Assembly: GCF_049898325.1 (NCBI RefSeq)
Contig: NZ_JAFCXL010000004.1
Location: forward strand, 1-64,000
Length of the DNA stretch: 64,000 nucleotides
Direction: 5' to 3'
DNA from: JAFCUW01 sp049898325
Lineage (GTDB): Bacteria; Pseudomonadota; Gammaproteobacteria; Burkholderiales; Burkholderiaceae_D
The notes beneath the pieces are model-generated. The model searched no databases. It had not been told where the DNA came from and was given only the letters and a program-made list of their open reading frames with translations. Position numbers and translations under genes: made by a program. Below are positions 25,869-35,201 of the stretch, piece after piece; positions within the stretch are counted from its first letter, which is position 1, and every line of letters begins with the position of its first letter.

Positions 25869-26699
25869 ATGCTTAAAACACGCATCATCACGGCGCTCGT
25901 CTTATTGGCCATCCTGTTGCCAGTGCTGTACCTGGGCAACCCGATCGCCTTCGCCGTGGTGGTGGCCGCGTTTTTCGGCGCCGCCATCTGGGAGGCGTTC
26001 CGCCTGTTCACGCCCGGCTCGAAGCAGGTGCTGCTGATCGCCGCCGTCTGGACGGCCGTGTTTGCGTACGCCTTCCTGCTGGTGCCACAGGCCCGTCCGT
26101 CGATGTGGTTCGCCATCGGCGTGCTGGTGTGGCTGCTGCGACTGGCGCCCTCGCTGAAAATCGGCCTGCCGCCCCTCGCCAGCGTGAGCAACACCTTGTT
26201 GAGCATCACCTACGCCATTTCCATCGTCGCCTGCTTCGCCGCCATCGTCACCCTGTTCCACCATTCGGCCCTGTACCTGCTGTCGGTGCTGGTGCTGGTG
26301 TGGATCGCCGACATCGGCGCCTATTTCTCCGGCAAGGCTTTCGGCAAGCGCAAGCTGGCGCCATCGATTTCCCCCGGCAAGTCGTGGGAAGGCGCCATCG
26401 GCGGCGGCATCGCCGTGCTGGTGCTGGCCGGCGCCGCCGTGCTGTTCGGCGGCGCCGCTCTGGCCGACACCTTCCCCGTCTACCTGCAGGCACGCTTCGG
26501 CTGGGGCGGCTTCGCCCTGGCGCTGGTGGCCATCGCGGCGCTGTCCGTCTGCGGTGACCTGTTCGAATCCCAACTCAAGCGCCGCGCCGGCGTCAAGGAC
26601 AGCAGCGCGCTGCTGCCAGGTCACGGCGGCGTGCTCGATCGTATCGATGCCCTGGTGCCCGTGCTGCCGCTGGCGGCGTTGATCGCCACCTGGCTCTAG
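25869..26699 (+). CDS. cdsA: Phosphatidate cytidylyltransferase
   Basis: 276 residues; makes CDP-diacylglycerol from phosphatidate and CTP in the inner membrane. Seven or eight hydrophobic helices are seen. The C-terminal signature is GDLFESQLKRRAGVKDSS followed by LLPGHGGVLDRID, and the SPGKSWEGAIGG segment precedes it. It starts 3 bp after uppS and is followed by dxr after 22 bp. Confidence 0.96.
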   Translation: MLKTRIITALVLLAILLPVLYLGNPIAFAVVVAAFFGAAIWEAFRLFTPGSKQVLLIAAVWTAVFAYAFLLVPQARPSMWFAIGVLVWLLRLAPSLKIGLPPLASVSNTLLSITYAISIVACFAAIVTLFHHSALYLLSVLVLVWIADIGAYFSGKAFGKRKLAPSISPGKSWEGAIGGGIAVLVLAGAAVLFGGAALADTFPVYLQARFGWGGFALALVAIAALSVCGDLFESQLKRRAGVKDSSALLPGHGGVLDRIDALVPVLPLAALIATWL

Positions 26700-26721
26700 G
26701 GCAGGGCTTGTAAGGAATACC

Positions 26722-27906
26722 ATGCAACAAGTAACCATTCTCGGCGCCACCGGCTCGATCGGCGTCTCGACCCTCGACGTGCTGGCGCGTCATCCCGACA
26801 AATACACCGTGTACGCGCTGACGGCCCACAGCAAGGTCGATGAACTGGCCGCCCAGTGCGTGCAGTTCCGCCCGCAGCGGGCCGTCGTCGGCAGCGCCGA
26901 CGCGGCCCGGCGCCTGGAGGCGCTGCTGCGCCAGCGCGAGGTGCCCTGCGCCGTGTCGTGGGGCGAAGCGGCCCTGTGCGAAGTGGCGGCCGAAGCCGAC
27001 ACCGTGATGGCCGCCATCGTTGGCGCCGCGGGCCTGGCGCCCACCCTGGCCGCGGCCAGGGCAGGGCGCAAGATCCTGCTGGCCAACAAGGAGGCGCTGG
27101 TGCTGTCGGGCCAGTTGTTCATGGACCTGGTGGCGCGCCACGGCGCCGTGCTGTTGCCGATCGACTCCGAGCACAATGCGATCTTTCAATCGCTGCCGCT
27201 GGCGTACGGCCGCTCGCCCGCTGCCGCCGGCGTGGCGAAGATCGTCCTCACCGCGTCCGGCGGACCGTTCCTGAAACGCGCCGTCGATACGCTCGAGAGC
27301 GTCACGCCCCAGGAAGCCTGCAAGCATCCGAACTGGTCGATGGGCCGCAAGATCTCCGTCGACTCGGCCACCATGATGAACAAGGGCCTCGAAGTGATCG
27401 AGGCGCACTGGCTGTTCGGCGCGCCGGCCGCGCAGATCGAGGTGCTGATCCACCCGCAAAGCGTGATTCACTCGATGGTCTCGTATGTTGACGGCTCGGT
27501 GCTGGCGCAACTGGGCAATCCCGACATGCGCACGCCGATCGCCCACGCGCTGGCGTTCCCCGAGCGGATCGACTCCGGCGTCGCCCAGCTCGACCTGGCC
27601 GGCATGGCCGCGCTGCAGTTCGAGCAGCCCGACCTGGCCCGCTTTCCCTGCCTGGCGCTGGCCTTTGACGCGCTGCGCGCCGGCGGCACCGCCCCGGCCC
27701 TGCTCAACGCCGCCAACGAAGTGGCGGTCGAGGCCTTCCTGCAGCGCCAGATCGGCTTTCGCGACATCGACCGCGTCGTCAAGACCGTCATGGATGAGAA
27801 TGCCCACGGCGCGGCCGACAGCATCGACGCCGTGCTGGCCCAGGACGGCGTGGCGCGCACCGCCGCCGCCGCCATCGTCGCCCGCCTGGCAGGGGCGCGC
27901 CGATGA
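26722..27906 (+). CDS. dxr: 1-deoxy-D-xylulose-5-phosphate reductoisomerase
   Basis: 394 residues; second step of the MEP isoprenoid pathway, feeding precursors to uppS. The NADPH-binding motif is ILGATGSIGVSTLDV; the metal and substrate segments include LANKEALV, PIDSEHNAIFQ and MGRKISVDSATMMNKGLE. The TGA overlaps the rseP ATG (ATGA). Confidence 0.97.
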   Translation: MQQVTILGATGSIGVSTLDVLARHPDKYTVYALTAHSKVDELAAQCVQFRPQRAVVGSADAARRLEALLRQREVPCAVSWGEAALCEVAAEADTVMAAIVGAAGLAPTLAAARAGRKILLANKEALVLSGQLFMDLVARHGAVLLPIDSEHNAIFQSLPLAYGRSPAAAGVAKIVLTASGGPFLKRAVDTLESVTPQEACKHPNWSMGRKISVDSATMMNKGLEVIEAHWLFGAPAAQIEVLIHPQSVIHSMVSYVDGSVLAQLGNPDMRTPIAHALAFPERIDSGVAQLDLAGMAALQFEQPDLARFPCLALAFDALRAGGTAPALLNAANEVAVEAFLQRQIGFRDIDRVVKTVMDENAHGAADSIDAVLAQDGVARTAAAAIVARLAGARR

Positions 27907-29240
27907 ACAATCTGCTGATGATCCCCGCCTTTATCCTGGCGCTGGGACCGTTGATCATTTTTCACGAACTGGGTCACTACCTGGTGGCGCGCCTGTGCGG
28001 GGTGAAGGTGCTGCGCTTTTCCGTCGGCATGGGCAAGGTCGTGTGGTCGCGTAAATTCGGCCCGGACCAGACCGAGTGGGCGGTGTCGGCGCTGCCGCTG
28101 GGCGGCTACGTCAAGATGCTCGACGCGCGCGAGAGTGATACCGAGGTCGATCCGAAAGACGCCCACCGCGAGTTCACGCGCCAGTCGGTATGGCGGCGCA
28201 TCGCCATCGTCGCCGCCGGGCCGCTGGCCAACTTCGTGCTGGCCATCGTGTTGCTGGCGGGGCTGGCGATGGCCGGCACCACCGAGCCGTCGGCGCGCCT
28301 GCGCGCCCCCGACGCCACCAGCGCCGCCTGGCAGGCGGGCCTGCGCGGCGGCGAGACGGTCGCCGCCGTTGATGGCAATGCGGTTGCCAGTTGGGCGCAA
28401 CTGCGCTGGGCGCTGGTCGACGCGATCGTCGAAAAGCGCGCCGTGCGGCTCGACGTGCGCCAGCCGCAGGGTGGCCAGTTCGCCGCGCTGGTGCCGGCCA
28501 CCGCGCTGGCCGGACTCGACATCGACAGCGATTTCACCGCCCGCCTGGGGCTGGACCTGTGGCGCCCGCCAGCGGCGGTTGAAGCGGTCGTCGCCGGCAG
28601 TCCTGCCCAGCAGGCCGGCCTGCGCGAGGGCGACATCGTCAGTGCCGTCGACGGCGCGCCGGTGGCCGACGGCATCGACCTGGTCAAGGCGGTGCGGGCG
28701 TCGAACGGCAAGCCGCTCGCCATCACGCTGCTGCGCTCCGGCGTGGCGATGACGGTATCGGTGACGCCGCAGCTGCGCGCGCAGGACAAGCTGTGGGCGA
28801 TCGGCATGGCGCCGCGCGTGGCGCCCGAGATGGTGACCGTGACGGCCGGGCCGGTCGATGCCGTCGGCATCGGCATGCGCCGTACCTGGGAGACCATCAC
28901 CATCACGCTCAAAATGATCAAGCGCATGGTGACGGGCGAAGTGTCGCTCAAAAATGTCACCGGTCCCTTGACCATCGCCGACTACGCCCAGCAGACCATG
29001 CGCCTCGGTCCGGCTGTATTTATCGGCTTTATCGCCTTCGTCAGTATCAGTCTGGGGGTGATGAATCTGTTACCAATTCCGGTTCTGGATGGGGGTCTTT
29101 TGCTGTATTATTCGCTGGAAGTTTTGACCGGACGCCCTTTGTCCGAGCGGATCGGGGCGTATGCACAGCGTGCCGGCGTGGTCCTGCTGGCCATGCTGAT
29201 GGCGCTGGCCCTTTTCAACGACATCGCCCGCCGCCTGTAA
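27903..29240 (+). CDS. rseP: RIP metalloprotease RseP
   Basis: 445 residues; site-2 membrane protease that completes cleavage of anti-sigma factors such as RseA and clears signal peptides. The zinc motif HELGH is at residues 21-25 in the first membrane helix. Two PDZ regions lie in the middle (AWQAGLRGGETVAAVDG and AQQAGLREGDIVSAVDG). The third zinc ligand is in NLLPIPVLDGG near the C-terminus. It overlaps dxr by ATGA and precedes bamA, the standard envelope-stress arrangement. Confidence 0.96.
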   Translation: MNNLLMIPAFILALGPLIIFHELGHYLVARLCGVKVLRFSVGMGKVVWSRKFGPDQTEWAVSALPLGGYVKMLDARESDTEVDPKDAHREFTRQSVWRRIAIVAAGPLANFVLAIVLLAGLAMAGTTEPSARLRAPDATSAAWQAGLRGGETVAAVDGNAVASWAQLRWALVDAIVEKRAVRLDVRQPQGGQFAALVPATALAGLDIDSDFTARLGLDLWRPPAAVEAVVAGSPAQQAGLREGDIVSAVDGAPVADGIDLVKAVRASNGKPLAITLLRSGVAMTVSVTPQLRAQDKLWAIGMAPRVAPEMVTVTAGPVDAVGIGMRRTWETITITLKMIKRMVTGEVSLKNVTGPLTIADYAQQTMRLGPAVFIGFIAFVSISLGVMNLLPIPVLDGGLLLYYSLEVLTGRPLSERIGAYAQRAGVVLLAMLMALALFNDIARRL

Positions 29241-29318
29241 CATGGCGCGGCGCCCGCCCGCCACCGTGCGGGGCGACTGTCGACAAGCCTGTGAAAAATT
29301 AGGACCATGAACTAGCCA

Positions 29319-31679
29319 ATGAAATTACATTCAGACCGTTTTGCCCTGCCGTCGCTGTTTTCTGTATCGCGCCCCCTGATGCGTCGTTCCCTGATCGGCG
29401 CCGCCGTTGTCGCGCTGTGCTCGGGCCAGGCCCTGGCCGTCACGCCATTCGTCGTCAAGGACATCCGCGTCGAAGGCATTCAGCGCACCGAAGCGGGCAC
29501 CGTGTTCAGCTATCTGCCGGTGCGCGTCGGCGAGACCTTCGACGACGACAAGAGCATTGCCGCCATCAAGGCCCTGTACGCGACGACGTTTTTCAAGGAC
29601 GTCCGGCTGGAAGAGGAAAACGGCGTGCTGGTGGTGATCGTGGAAGAACGTCCCGCCATCTCCACCGTCGACTTCACCGGCACCAAGGAATTCGAGAAGG
29701 ATGTGCTGGTCAAGGCCCTCAAGGAAATCGGCGTTGGTGAGACCAAGATTTTCGACAAGGCCTCGGTCGATCGCGCCGAGCAGGAACTCAAGCGCCAGTA
29801 CCTGTCGCACGGCCTGTATGGCGTCAAGATCACCACCACCATCACGCCGATCGAGCGCAATCGCGTCACCGTCATGTTCAACGTCGACGAAGGCGACGCC
29901 GCCCGCATCAAGGGCATCAACATCGTCGGCAACAAGCGCTTCTCCGACAAGGAACTGCGCGAGACCATGGCGCTGGCCACCTCCGGCTGGTTCACCTGGT
30001 ATTCGAAGGCCGACCAGTATTCGAAGACCAAGCTGACCGGCGATATCGAGGCGCTCAAGTCGTTCTACCTCAATCGCGGCTACCTCGAAGTGAACATCGA
30101 ATCGACCCAGGTGTCGATCACGCCCGATAAAAAAGATATTTATTTGACGATCAATATCACCGAGGGCGAGAAGTACACCGTCTCGGCGGTGAAACTCGAC
30201 GGAGAGATGTTCGGCCGCGAAGAAGAGCTTAAAACCCTGCTGCTGCTTAAGCCGGGCTCGACCTATTCGGGCGAGCTGCTGACCGAATCGAACAAGCGCA
30301 TTTCCGACCGCCTCGGCACCTTCGGCTACGCCTTCGCCAACGTCAACGCCAACCCGGAAATCGACCGCGCCAAGCGCGAAGTGGCGTTCACCTTCTTTGT
30401 CGACCCGGGCAAGCGCGCCTACGTGCGCCACATGAATATCTCGGGCAACACCGTCACCCGCGACGAAGTGATTCGCCGCGAGTTCCGCCAGTTCGAAGGC
30501 TCCTGGTACGACGGCAACAAGATCAAGCTCTCGCGCGATCGCGTCGACCGCCTGGGCTACTTCAAGGATGTCACCATCGACACCCCGGAAGCGCAGGGCA
30601 CGTCCGACCAGGTCGATGTCAACCTGGCCGTGGTGGAAAAACCAACCGGTAACTTCCTCATCGGCGGCGCGTTTTCGCAGTCGGAAAAATTCACCCTGAC
30701 GGCAGCCATCTCGCAGGCCAACTTTGCCGGTTCGGGCAACACGGTGGGCATCGAACTCAATACCAGTCGCTACAGCCGCACCATCGCGCTGTCGCAGACC
30801 AACCCGTATTTCACCGACGACGGCGTGTCGCGCTCATTCGAAGTGTATTTGCGCACCACCCGTCCGCCGGCACTCAATACCGGCTCGTTCACCGTGCGCC
30901 AGACGGGCGGCCGGATGAGCTTCGGGGTGCCATTCTCGGAATCCGATACTGTTTTCTTCGGTGCCGGCCTCGAACGCACCGGCATTGAAACCGATGCCAC
31001 CAGCCCCACCCGTTACCGCGATTACGTGCGCCAGTTCAGCGGCAACGTCGACGGCATCGGCAAGGCGGTGACCAATTCGCTGCCATTGACGGCCGCCTGG
31101 AGCCGCGATACGCGCGACAGCGCCGTCACCCCGAGTTTTGGCCGCTACCAGCGCGCCAACCTCGAACTGGACCTGTTTGGCAACTCGAAATACTACCGCG
31201 CCGTCTACGAGCAGCAGTGGTACCGTCCGCTGTCGCGCCTGGTGACGCTGGCCCTGAAGGGCGAGATCGACTACGGGCACGGCATCCGCGGCACCAACTA
31301 CCCGGTGTTCAAGAATTTCTACGGCGGCGGTATCGGTTCGGTGCGGGGTTATCTGGCGTCCTCGCTCGGTATCGTCGATCCCCTGTATGGCGACGCCCTG
31401 GGCGGCGCCAAGCGCATCATCACCAATGCAGAACTGCAGTTGCCGTTCCCCGGCGGCGGACCCGATCGCAGCCTGCGCTGGTTCGGCTTCTTCGACGGCG
31501 GCCAGGTCTACCAGGAAGGGCAGAAAATGCGTGCCAGCGAGCTGCGCTTCTCGACCGGACTGGGGATCTCCTGGATTTCGCCGGTGGGCCCGCTCAAGTT
31601 GAGTTATGCTAAGCCCCTCAATCCGAAACCGGGCGACCGCCTGGAACGCTTCCAGTTCCAGATGGGCACAGGTTTCTGA
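29319..31679 (+). CDS. bamA: Outer membrane protein assembly factor BamA
   Basis: 786 residues. A signal peptide with a long n-region ends at GQALA near residue 40. Five POTRA domains span about 41-440, followed by the 16-strand Omp85 barrel. The loop-6 motif VRGY occurs in IGSVRGYLASS, and the C-terminus ends in Phe, as expected for a barrel recognition signal. It is the core insertase for outer membrane proteins. It is followed without a gap by the chaperone gene skp (the TGA overlaps an in-frame ATG). Confidence 0.97.
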   Translation: MKLHSDRFALPSLFSVSRPLMRRSLIGAAVVALCSGQALAVTPFVVKDIRVEGIQRTEAGTVFSYLPVRVGETFDDDKSIAAIKALYATTFFKDVRLEEENGVLVVIVEERPAISTVDFTGTKEFEKDVLVKALKEIGVGETKIFDKASVDRAEQELKRQYLSHGLYGVKITTTITPIERNRVTVMFNVDEGDAARIKGINIVGNKRFSDKELRETMALATSGWFTWYSKADQYSKTKLTGDIEALKSFYLNRGYLEVNIESTQVSITPDKKDIYLTINITEGEKYTVSAVKLDGEMFGREEELKTLLLLKPGSTYSGELLTESNKRISDRLGTFGYAFANVNANPEIDRAKREVAFTFFVDPGKRAYVRHMNISGNTVTRDEVIRREFRQFEGSWYDGNKIKLSRDRVDRLGYFKDVTIDTPEAQGTSDQVDVNLAVVEKPTGNFLIGGAFSQSEKFTLTAAISQANFAGSGNTVGIELNTSRYSRTIALSQTNPYFTDDGVSRSFEVYLRTTRPPALNTGSFTVRQTGGRMSFGVPFSESDTVFFGAGLERTGIETDATSPTRYRDYVRQFSGNVDGIGKAVTNSLPLTAAWSRDTRDSAVTPSFGRYQRANLELDLFGNSKYYRAVYEQQWYRPLSRLVTLALKGEIDYGHGIRGTNYPVFKNFYGGGIGSVRGYLASSLGIVDPLYGDALGGAKRIITNAELQLPFPGGGPDRSLRWFGFFDGGQVYQEGQKMRASELRFSTGLGISWISPVGPLKLSYAKPLNPKPGDRLERFQFQMGTGF

Positions 31680-31735
31680 TGCCAGGAACGCCAGCAGCCA
31701 TGCCGGCCGTGCGCCAGATGATATTGCGGAGACTT

Positions 31736-32308
31736 ATGTTGAATAATCTGACGTTGAAAAATCGGACCTTGAAAAATCGGACCTTGAAACACCGGCTGAC
31801 GATCTCGCTGCCACGGCTGTTGGCAGTGGCGGCGCTGTGCGCCGGCGCGCTGGGCCAGGCGCAGGCGCAGTCGGCGCCGCCCAGCCGCATCGGTTTTGTC
31901 TTTACCGAGCGCCTGATGACGGACTCGAAGCTGGCCAAGGCTGCCGACGTGAAAATCGAGGCCGAGTTTTCGCGCCGCCAGAAGACCAACAAGGACTTGC
32001 TGGCGCGCCTGAAAACCCTGTCCGAGAAGCTCGACGCCGATGCGCCCGCGCTGGTCGAACCGGAACGCACGCGGCGCTACCGCGAAGTGGCGGACCTGGA
32101 AAAAGACGTGCAGCGCACCCAGCGCGAGTTCAACGAGGACTTGTTGCAGCGGAAAAGCGAAGAGCGCGCCAACATCGCCCAGAAAGCCTACAAGCTGATC
32201 GAACAGATCGCCGAGCAGGAGCAGCTCGACATCGTGCTGCAAGAGTCGGCCTGGTCGAGCCCCCGCATCGACATCACCGACAAAGTCATCAAGCTGCTCG
32301 ACAAGTAA
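31736..32308 (+). CDS. skp: OmpH/Skp family periplasmic chaperone, copy 1
   Basis: 190 residues from ATG 31736 behind GCGGAGACTT; the frame stays open to 31679, where an ATG overlaps the bamA stop, so a 209-residue form is possible. An unusually long basic n-region made of a repeated LKNRT motif precedes the signal helix and the AQAQS cleavage site. The mature part has the OmpH beginning (RIGFVFTERLMTDS), a long coiled coil (LARLKTLSEKLDADAP to RKSEERANIAQKAYK) and the terminal ITDKVIKLLDK. It holds unfolded outer membrane proteins for BamA. A second copy follows at once. Confidence 0.9.
   Translation: MLNNLTLKNRTLKNRTLKHRLTISLPRLLAVAALCAGALGQAQAQSAPPSRIGFVFTERLMTDSKLAKAADVKIEAEFSRRQKTNKDLLARLKTLSEKLDADAPALVEPERTRRYREVADLEKDVQRTQREFNEDLLQRKSEERANIAQKAYKLIEQIAEQEQLDIVLQESAWSSPRIDITDKVIKLLDK
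31739..31798 (+). repeat. 15-bp tandem repeat in the signal region of skp copy 1
   Basis: Four imperfect units related to TTGAAAAATCGGACC follow each other from 31739; the second and third are identical. They encode L-K-N-R-T type pentapeptides in the n-region of the signal peptide. The sequence is visibly more AT-rich than the surrounding gene. Confidence 0.9.
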
Positions 32309-32857
32309 GTGGCCGCCCAGCGTCCCCGCCTTTATCCTCGACGCCTGTTGCCGGCGGCGCTGCTGCTGCTCGCCGCGGCGCTGTGCTGCACGGCGGCGCG
32401 AGGGCAGGGCCTGGCGCCGGCGCGCGCGCCCGTGATCGGCTTCGTCGTGCTCGACCGGCTGTTCGTCGAAACGCGCGCCGCCAGGGAAGCCGATATCGCC
32501 ATCAAGGCCGAATTCGCCGCTCGCGCCAGCGCCAACCTGGCCCTGTTCGCGCGCTTGCGGCGCATGACCGAACAGTACCTGGACGACGAGCAGACGCTCG
32601 ACGAGCCCGAACGCACGCGTCGCCGCCGCGAAGTGCGCGACCTGGAACAGGAAGCCGAGCGCAAGGAAGTGGCCTACCGCGACGACCTGCTGCACCGCAC
32701 CCATGTCGAGCGCGACCGCATCGTCGAGCGGGCCAGCCTGGCCATCGCCCAGATCGCCCGCCAGGACAGGCTCGACGTCGTGCTGTTTCGCGGCGTGCTG
32801 TGGGCGCGCCCCGGCAGCGACATTACCGACAAACTCATCAGGCTGCTCGATCAGTAG
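32309..32857 (+). CDS. OmpH/Skp family periplasmic chaperone, copy 2
   Basis: 182 residues with a GTG start immediately after the TAA of copy 1. A signal peptide (AALLLLAAALCCTAARGQG) is followed by the same architecture as copy 1: IGFVVLDRLFVET, then a coiled coil rich in Arg/Glu (DEPERTRRRREVRDLEQEAE), then VVLFRGVLWARPGSDITDK and LIRLLDQ. The shared PERTRR, EVADLE/EVRDLE and ITDK elements show a tandem duplication that has since diverged strongly. It probably acts as a second or specialised OMP chaperone. Confidence 0.85.
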   Translation: MAAQRPRLYPRRLLPAALLLLAAALCCTAARGQGLAPARAPVIGFVVLDRLFVETRAAREADIAIKAEFAARASANLALFARLRRMTEQYLDDEQTLDEPERTRRRREVRDLEQEAERKEVAYRDDLLHRTHVERDRIVERASLAIAQIARQDRLDVVLFRGVLWARPGSDITDKLIRLLDQ

Positions 32858-32882
32858 CCTGCGCAACCAACACGGAACAATC

Positions 32883-33932
32883 ATGGGCACCCAACTTGGC
32901 GCACTGGTCGAACGCTTCGGTGGTCAGCTGGTGGGCGACGCGAACCTGGAAGTGACAGGGATCGCTCCACTGGCCGACGCCGGCCCCGGCGACATCAGTT
33001 TTTTAAGTAACAGCAAGCTGCGCGCGCAGGTGGCCTCGTGCGGCGCCGCCGCCATCATCGTCTCGCCCGCCGACGACGCCGCCGTCGCCGCCAGCTTTGC
33101 CGGCGCGCGCATCGTCAGCGCCAACCCCTACGTGTACTTCGCCCGCGCGGCGCAGTACTTCGCGGCGCTGACGGCGCATGTGCCGCCGCCCGGCATCCAT
33201 CCGAGCGCGGTGGTGGCCGACGACGCCGTGATCGACGCGTCGGCCCATATCGGCGCGCACGTGACGATCGAAGCGGGTGTGGTGGTGGGCGCCGGCGCCG
33301 TCATCGACGCCGGCTGCGTGATCGGCCGCGGCGCCGTCATCGGCGCCGACACCCACCTGTTCGCCAACGTCACCTTCCACGCCCGCTGCCAGATCGGCCA
33401 GCGCGGCATCATCCACTCGGGCGCCGTGATCGGCGGCGACGGCTTCGGTTTCGCCAACGAGGGCGGGGTGTACATCAAGATTCCCCAGACCGGCCGCGTG
33501 ATGATCGGCGACGACGTCGACATCGGCGCCAACACCACCATCGACCGCGGTGCGCTGGCCGACACCGTCATCGAAGACGGCGTCAAGCTCGACAACCAGA
33601 TCCAGATCGGCCACAACTGCCATATCGGCGCGCACACGGCCATGGCCGGCTGCGTCGGCGTGGCCGGCAGCGCCGTGATCGGCAAATACTGCACCTTCGG
33701 CGGCGCCGCCATGGTGCTGGGCCACCTGACCATTGGCGACCGCGTCCACATCTCGTCGGGCAGCATGGTCTCGCGTTCGATCATGGAGCCCGGCCAGTAC
33801 ACCGGCTTTTATCCGCTGGCCAAGAACGCCGACTGGGAACGCACCGCCGCCATCGTCCGCAACCTGGACACCATGCGCGATAAAATTCGCGCACTCGAAA
33901 AAACCATCAAACAGCTGACATCGCCCACATGA
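32883..33932 (+). CDS. lpxD: UDP-3-O-(3-hydroxyacyl)glucosamine N-acyltransferase LpxD
   Basis: 349 residues from ATG 32883; an upstream extension inside skp copy 2 was rejected. The N-terminal uridine-binding domain (APLADAGPGDISFLSN) is followed by a left-handed beta-helix of hexapeptide repeats (VVADDAVIDASAHIGAHV) with the catalytic His in the conserved IQIGHNCHIG region and GDGFGFANEGGVYIKIPQ. It adds the second acyl chain in lipid A synthesis. It overlaps fabZ by ATGA. Confidence 0.96.
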   Translation: MGTQLGALVERFGGQLVGDANLEVTGIAPLADAGPGDISFLSNSKLRAQVASCGAAAIIVSPADDAAVAASFAGARIVSANPYVYFARAAQYFAALTAHVPPPGIHPSAVVADDAVIDASAHIGAHVTIEAGVVVGAGAVIDAGCVIGRGAVIGADTHLFANVTFHARCQIGQRGIIHSGAVIGGDGFGFANEGGVYIKIPQTGRVMIGDDVDIGANTTIDRGALADTVIEDGVKLDNQIQIGHNCHIGAHTAMAGCVGVAGSAVIGKYCTFGGAAMVLGHLTIGDRVHISSGSMVSRSIMEPGQYTGFYPLAKNADWERTAAIVRNLDTMRDKIRALEKTIKQLTSPT

Positions 33933-34414
33933 CCACTCCCGACACCAACAAAACCCTCGACATCTGCCAGATCAAGGCGCTGCTGCCGCACCGTTACCCG
34001 ATGCTGCTGGTGGACCGCGTGCTGACCTGGGAAGCGAACAAGTCGATCACGGCGATCAAGAACGTCACCATCAACGAAGAATTCTTCAACGGTCACTTCC
34101 CCCACAAGCCCGTCATGCCGGGCGTGCTGATGATCGAAGCGCTGGCGCAGACGGCGGCGCTGCTGTCGTTCCTGACCATGGGCGTCTCGCCCGACGAGAA
34201 CTCGGTGGTGTATTTTGTGGGCATCGACAACGCCCGTTTCAAGCGCCCCGTCGGCCCCGGCGACCAGCTGAAAATGGATGTCGAGATCGTGCGCGTCTCG
34301 CGCGGCATCTGGAAGTACAAGGCGGTCGGCACGGTCGACGGCGCGGTCGCGCTGGAAGCGGACCTGATGTGCACGATCCGCTCGACCGACGACGCCAGCA
34401 AGGCGGCGGGCTAG
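33929..34414 (+). CDS. fabZ: 3-hydroxyacyl-ACP dehydratase FabZ
   Basis: 161 residues; hot-dog-fold dehydratase of fatty acid synthesis that competes with LpxA for 3-hydroxyacyl-ACP. The catalytic His is in GHFPHKPVMPG and the Glu in LMIEALAQTAALL; LLPHRYPMLLVDRV lies at the N-terminus. It sits between lpxD and lpxA, 4 bp before lpxA. Confidence 0.97.
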   Translation: MTTPDTNKTLDICQIKALLPHRYPMLLVDRVLTWEANKSITAIKNVTINEEFFNGHFPHKPVMPGVLMIEALAQTAALLSFLTMGVSPDENSVVYFVGIDNARFKRPVGPGDQLKMDVEIVRVSRGIWKYKAVGTVDGAVALEADLMCTIRSTDDASKAAG

Positions 34415-34418
34415 TCCT

Positions 34419-35201
34419 ATGAGCCTGATCCATCGCACCGCCATCGTCGATCCCGCCGCGCAGCTCGACGCCAGCGTCGAAGTGGGGCCGTATTCCATCA
34501 TCGGCCCGCACGTCGTCATCGGCGCGCGCACGGTGGTGGGGCCGCACGTGGTCATCGAAGGCCACACCAGCATCGGCGAAGACAACCGCTTCTTCCAGTT
34601 CTCGTCCATCGGCGCCCAGCCGCAGGACAAGAAGTGGGCGGGCGAGCCGACCCGGCTGGAAATTGGCCACCGCAACACCATCCGCGAGTTCTGCACGTTT
34701 AACACGGGCACCGCCCAGGACAAGGGCGTGACCCGGCTGGGCGACGACAACTGGATGAGCGCCTATGTCCACCTGGCGCACGACTGCCAGGTGGGCAGCA
34801 ACACCATTTTTTCCAACAATGCCCAGCTGGCCGGCCACGTTGAAGTGGGCGACTTCGCCATCCTGTCCGGCTTCGCCGGCGTCCACCAGTTCTGCAAGAT
34901 CGGTGCCCACGCCTTCGTCGGCATGTACACCAGCCTGACCCAGGACGTGCCGCCGTTCGTGCTCGTCAACGGCAATCCGGCGGCCGCGCGCGGCGTCAAC
35001 GTCGAAGGCATCAAGCGGCGCGGTTTCAGCCGCGCCCAGATCGACGCCATCCGCGCCGCCTATAAAATCGTCTACCGCAACGGCCTGACGCTGGAAGAGG
35101 CGAAAGCGGCGCTGCTCGGGTTCGACGGCGGCGACGGCGCCGCGCAGGTGGCCGCCATGCGCGACTTCCTCGGCGTGGCCACCCGTGGCATCGTCCGCTG
35201 A
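34419..35201 (+). CDS. lpxA: UDP-N-acetylglucosamine O-acyltransferase LpxA
   Basis: 260 residues; first step of lipid A synthesis. Left-handed beta-helix of hexapeptide repeats, with the catalytic His in AYVHLAHDCQVGS and the C-terminal helical domain containing GFSRAQIDAIRAAYKI. Its 3' end overlaps the GTG start of lpxB by 17 bp. Confidence 0.97.
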   Translation: MSLIHRTAIVDPAAQLDASVEVGPYSIIGPHVVIGARTVVGPHVVIEGHTSIGEDNRFFQFSSIGAQPQDKKWAGEPTRLEIGHRNTIREFCTFNTGTAQDKGVTRLGDDNWMSAYVHLAHDCQVGSNTIFSNNAQLAGHVEVGDFAILSGFAGVHQFCKIGAHAFVGMYTSLTQDVPPFVLVNGNPAAARGVNVEGIKRRGFSRAQIDAIRAAYKIVYRNGLTLEEAKAALLGFDGGDGAAQVAAMRDFLGVATRGIVR

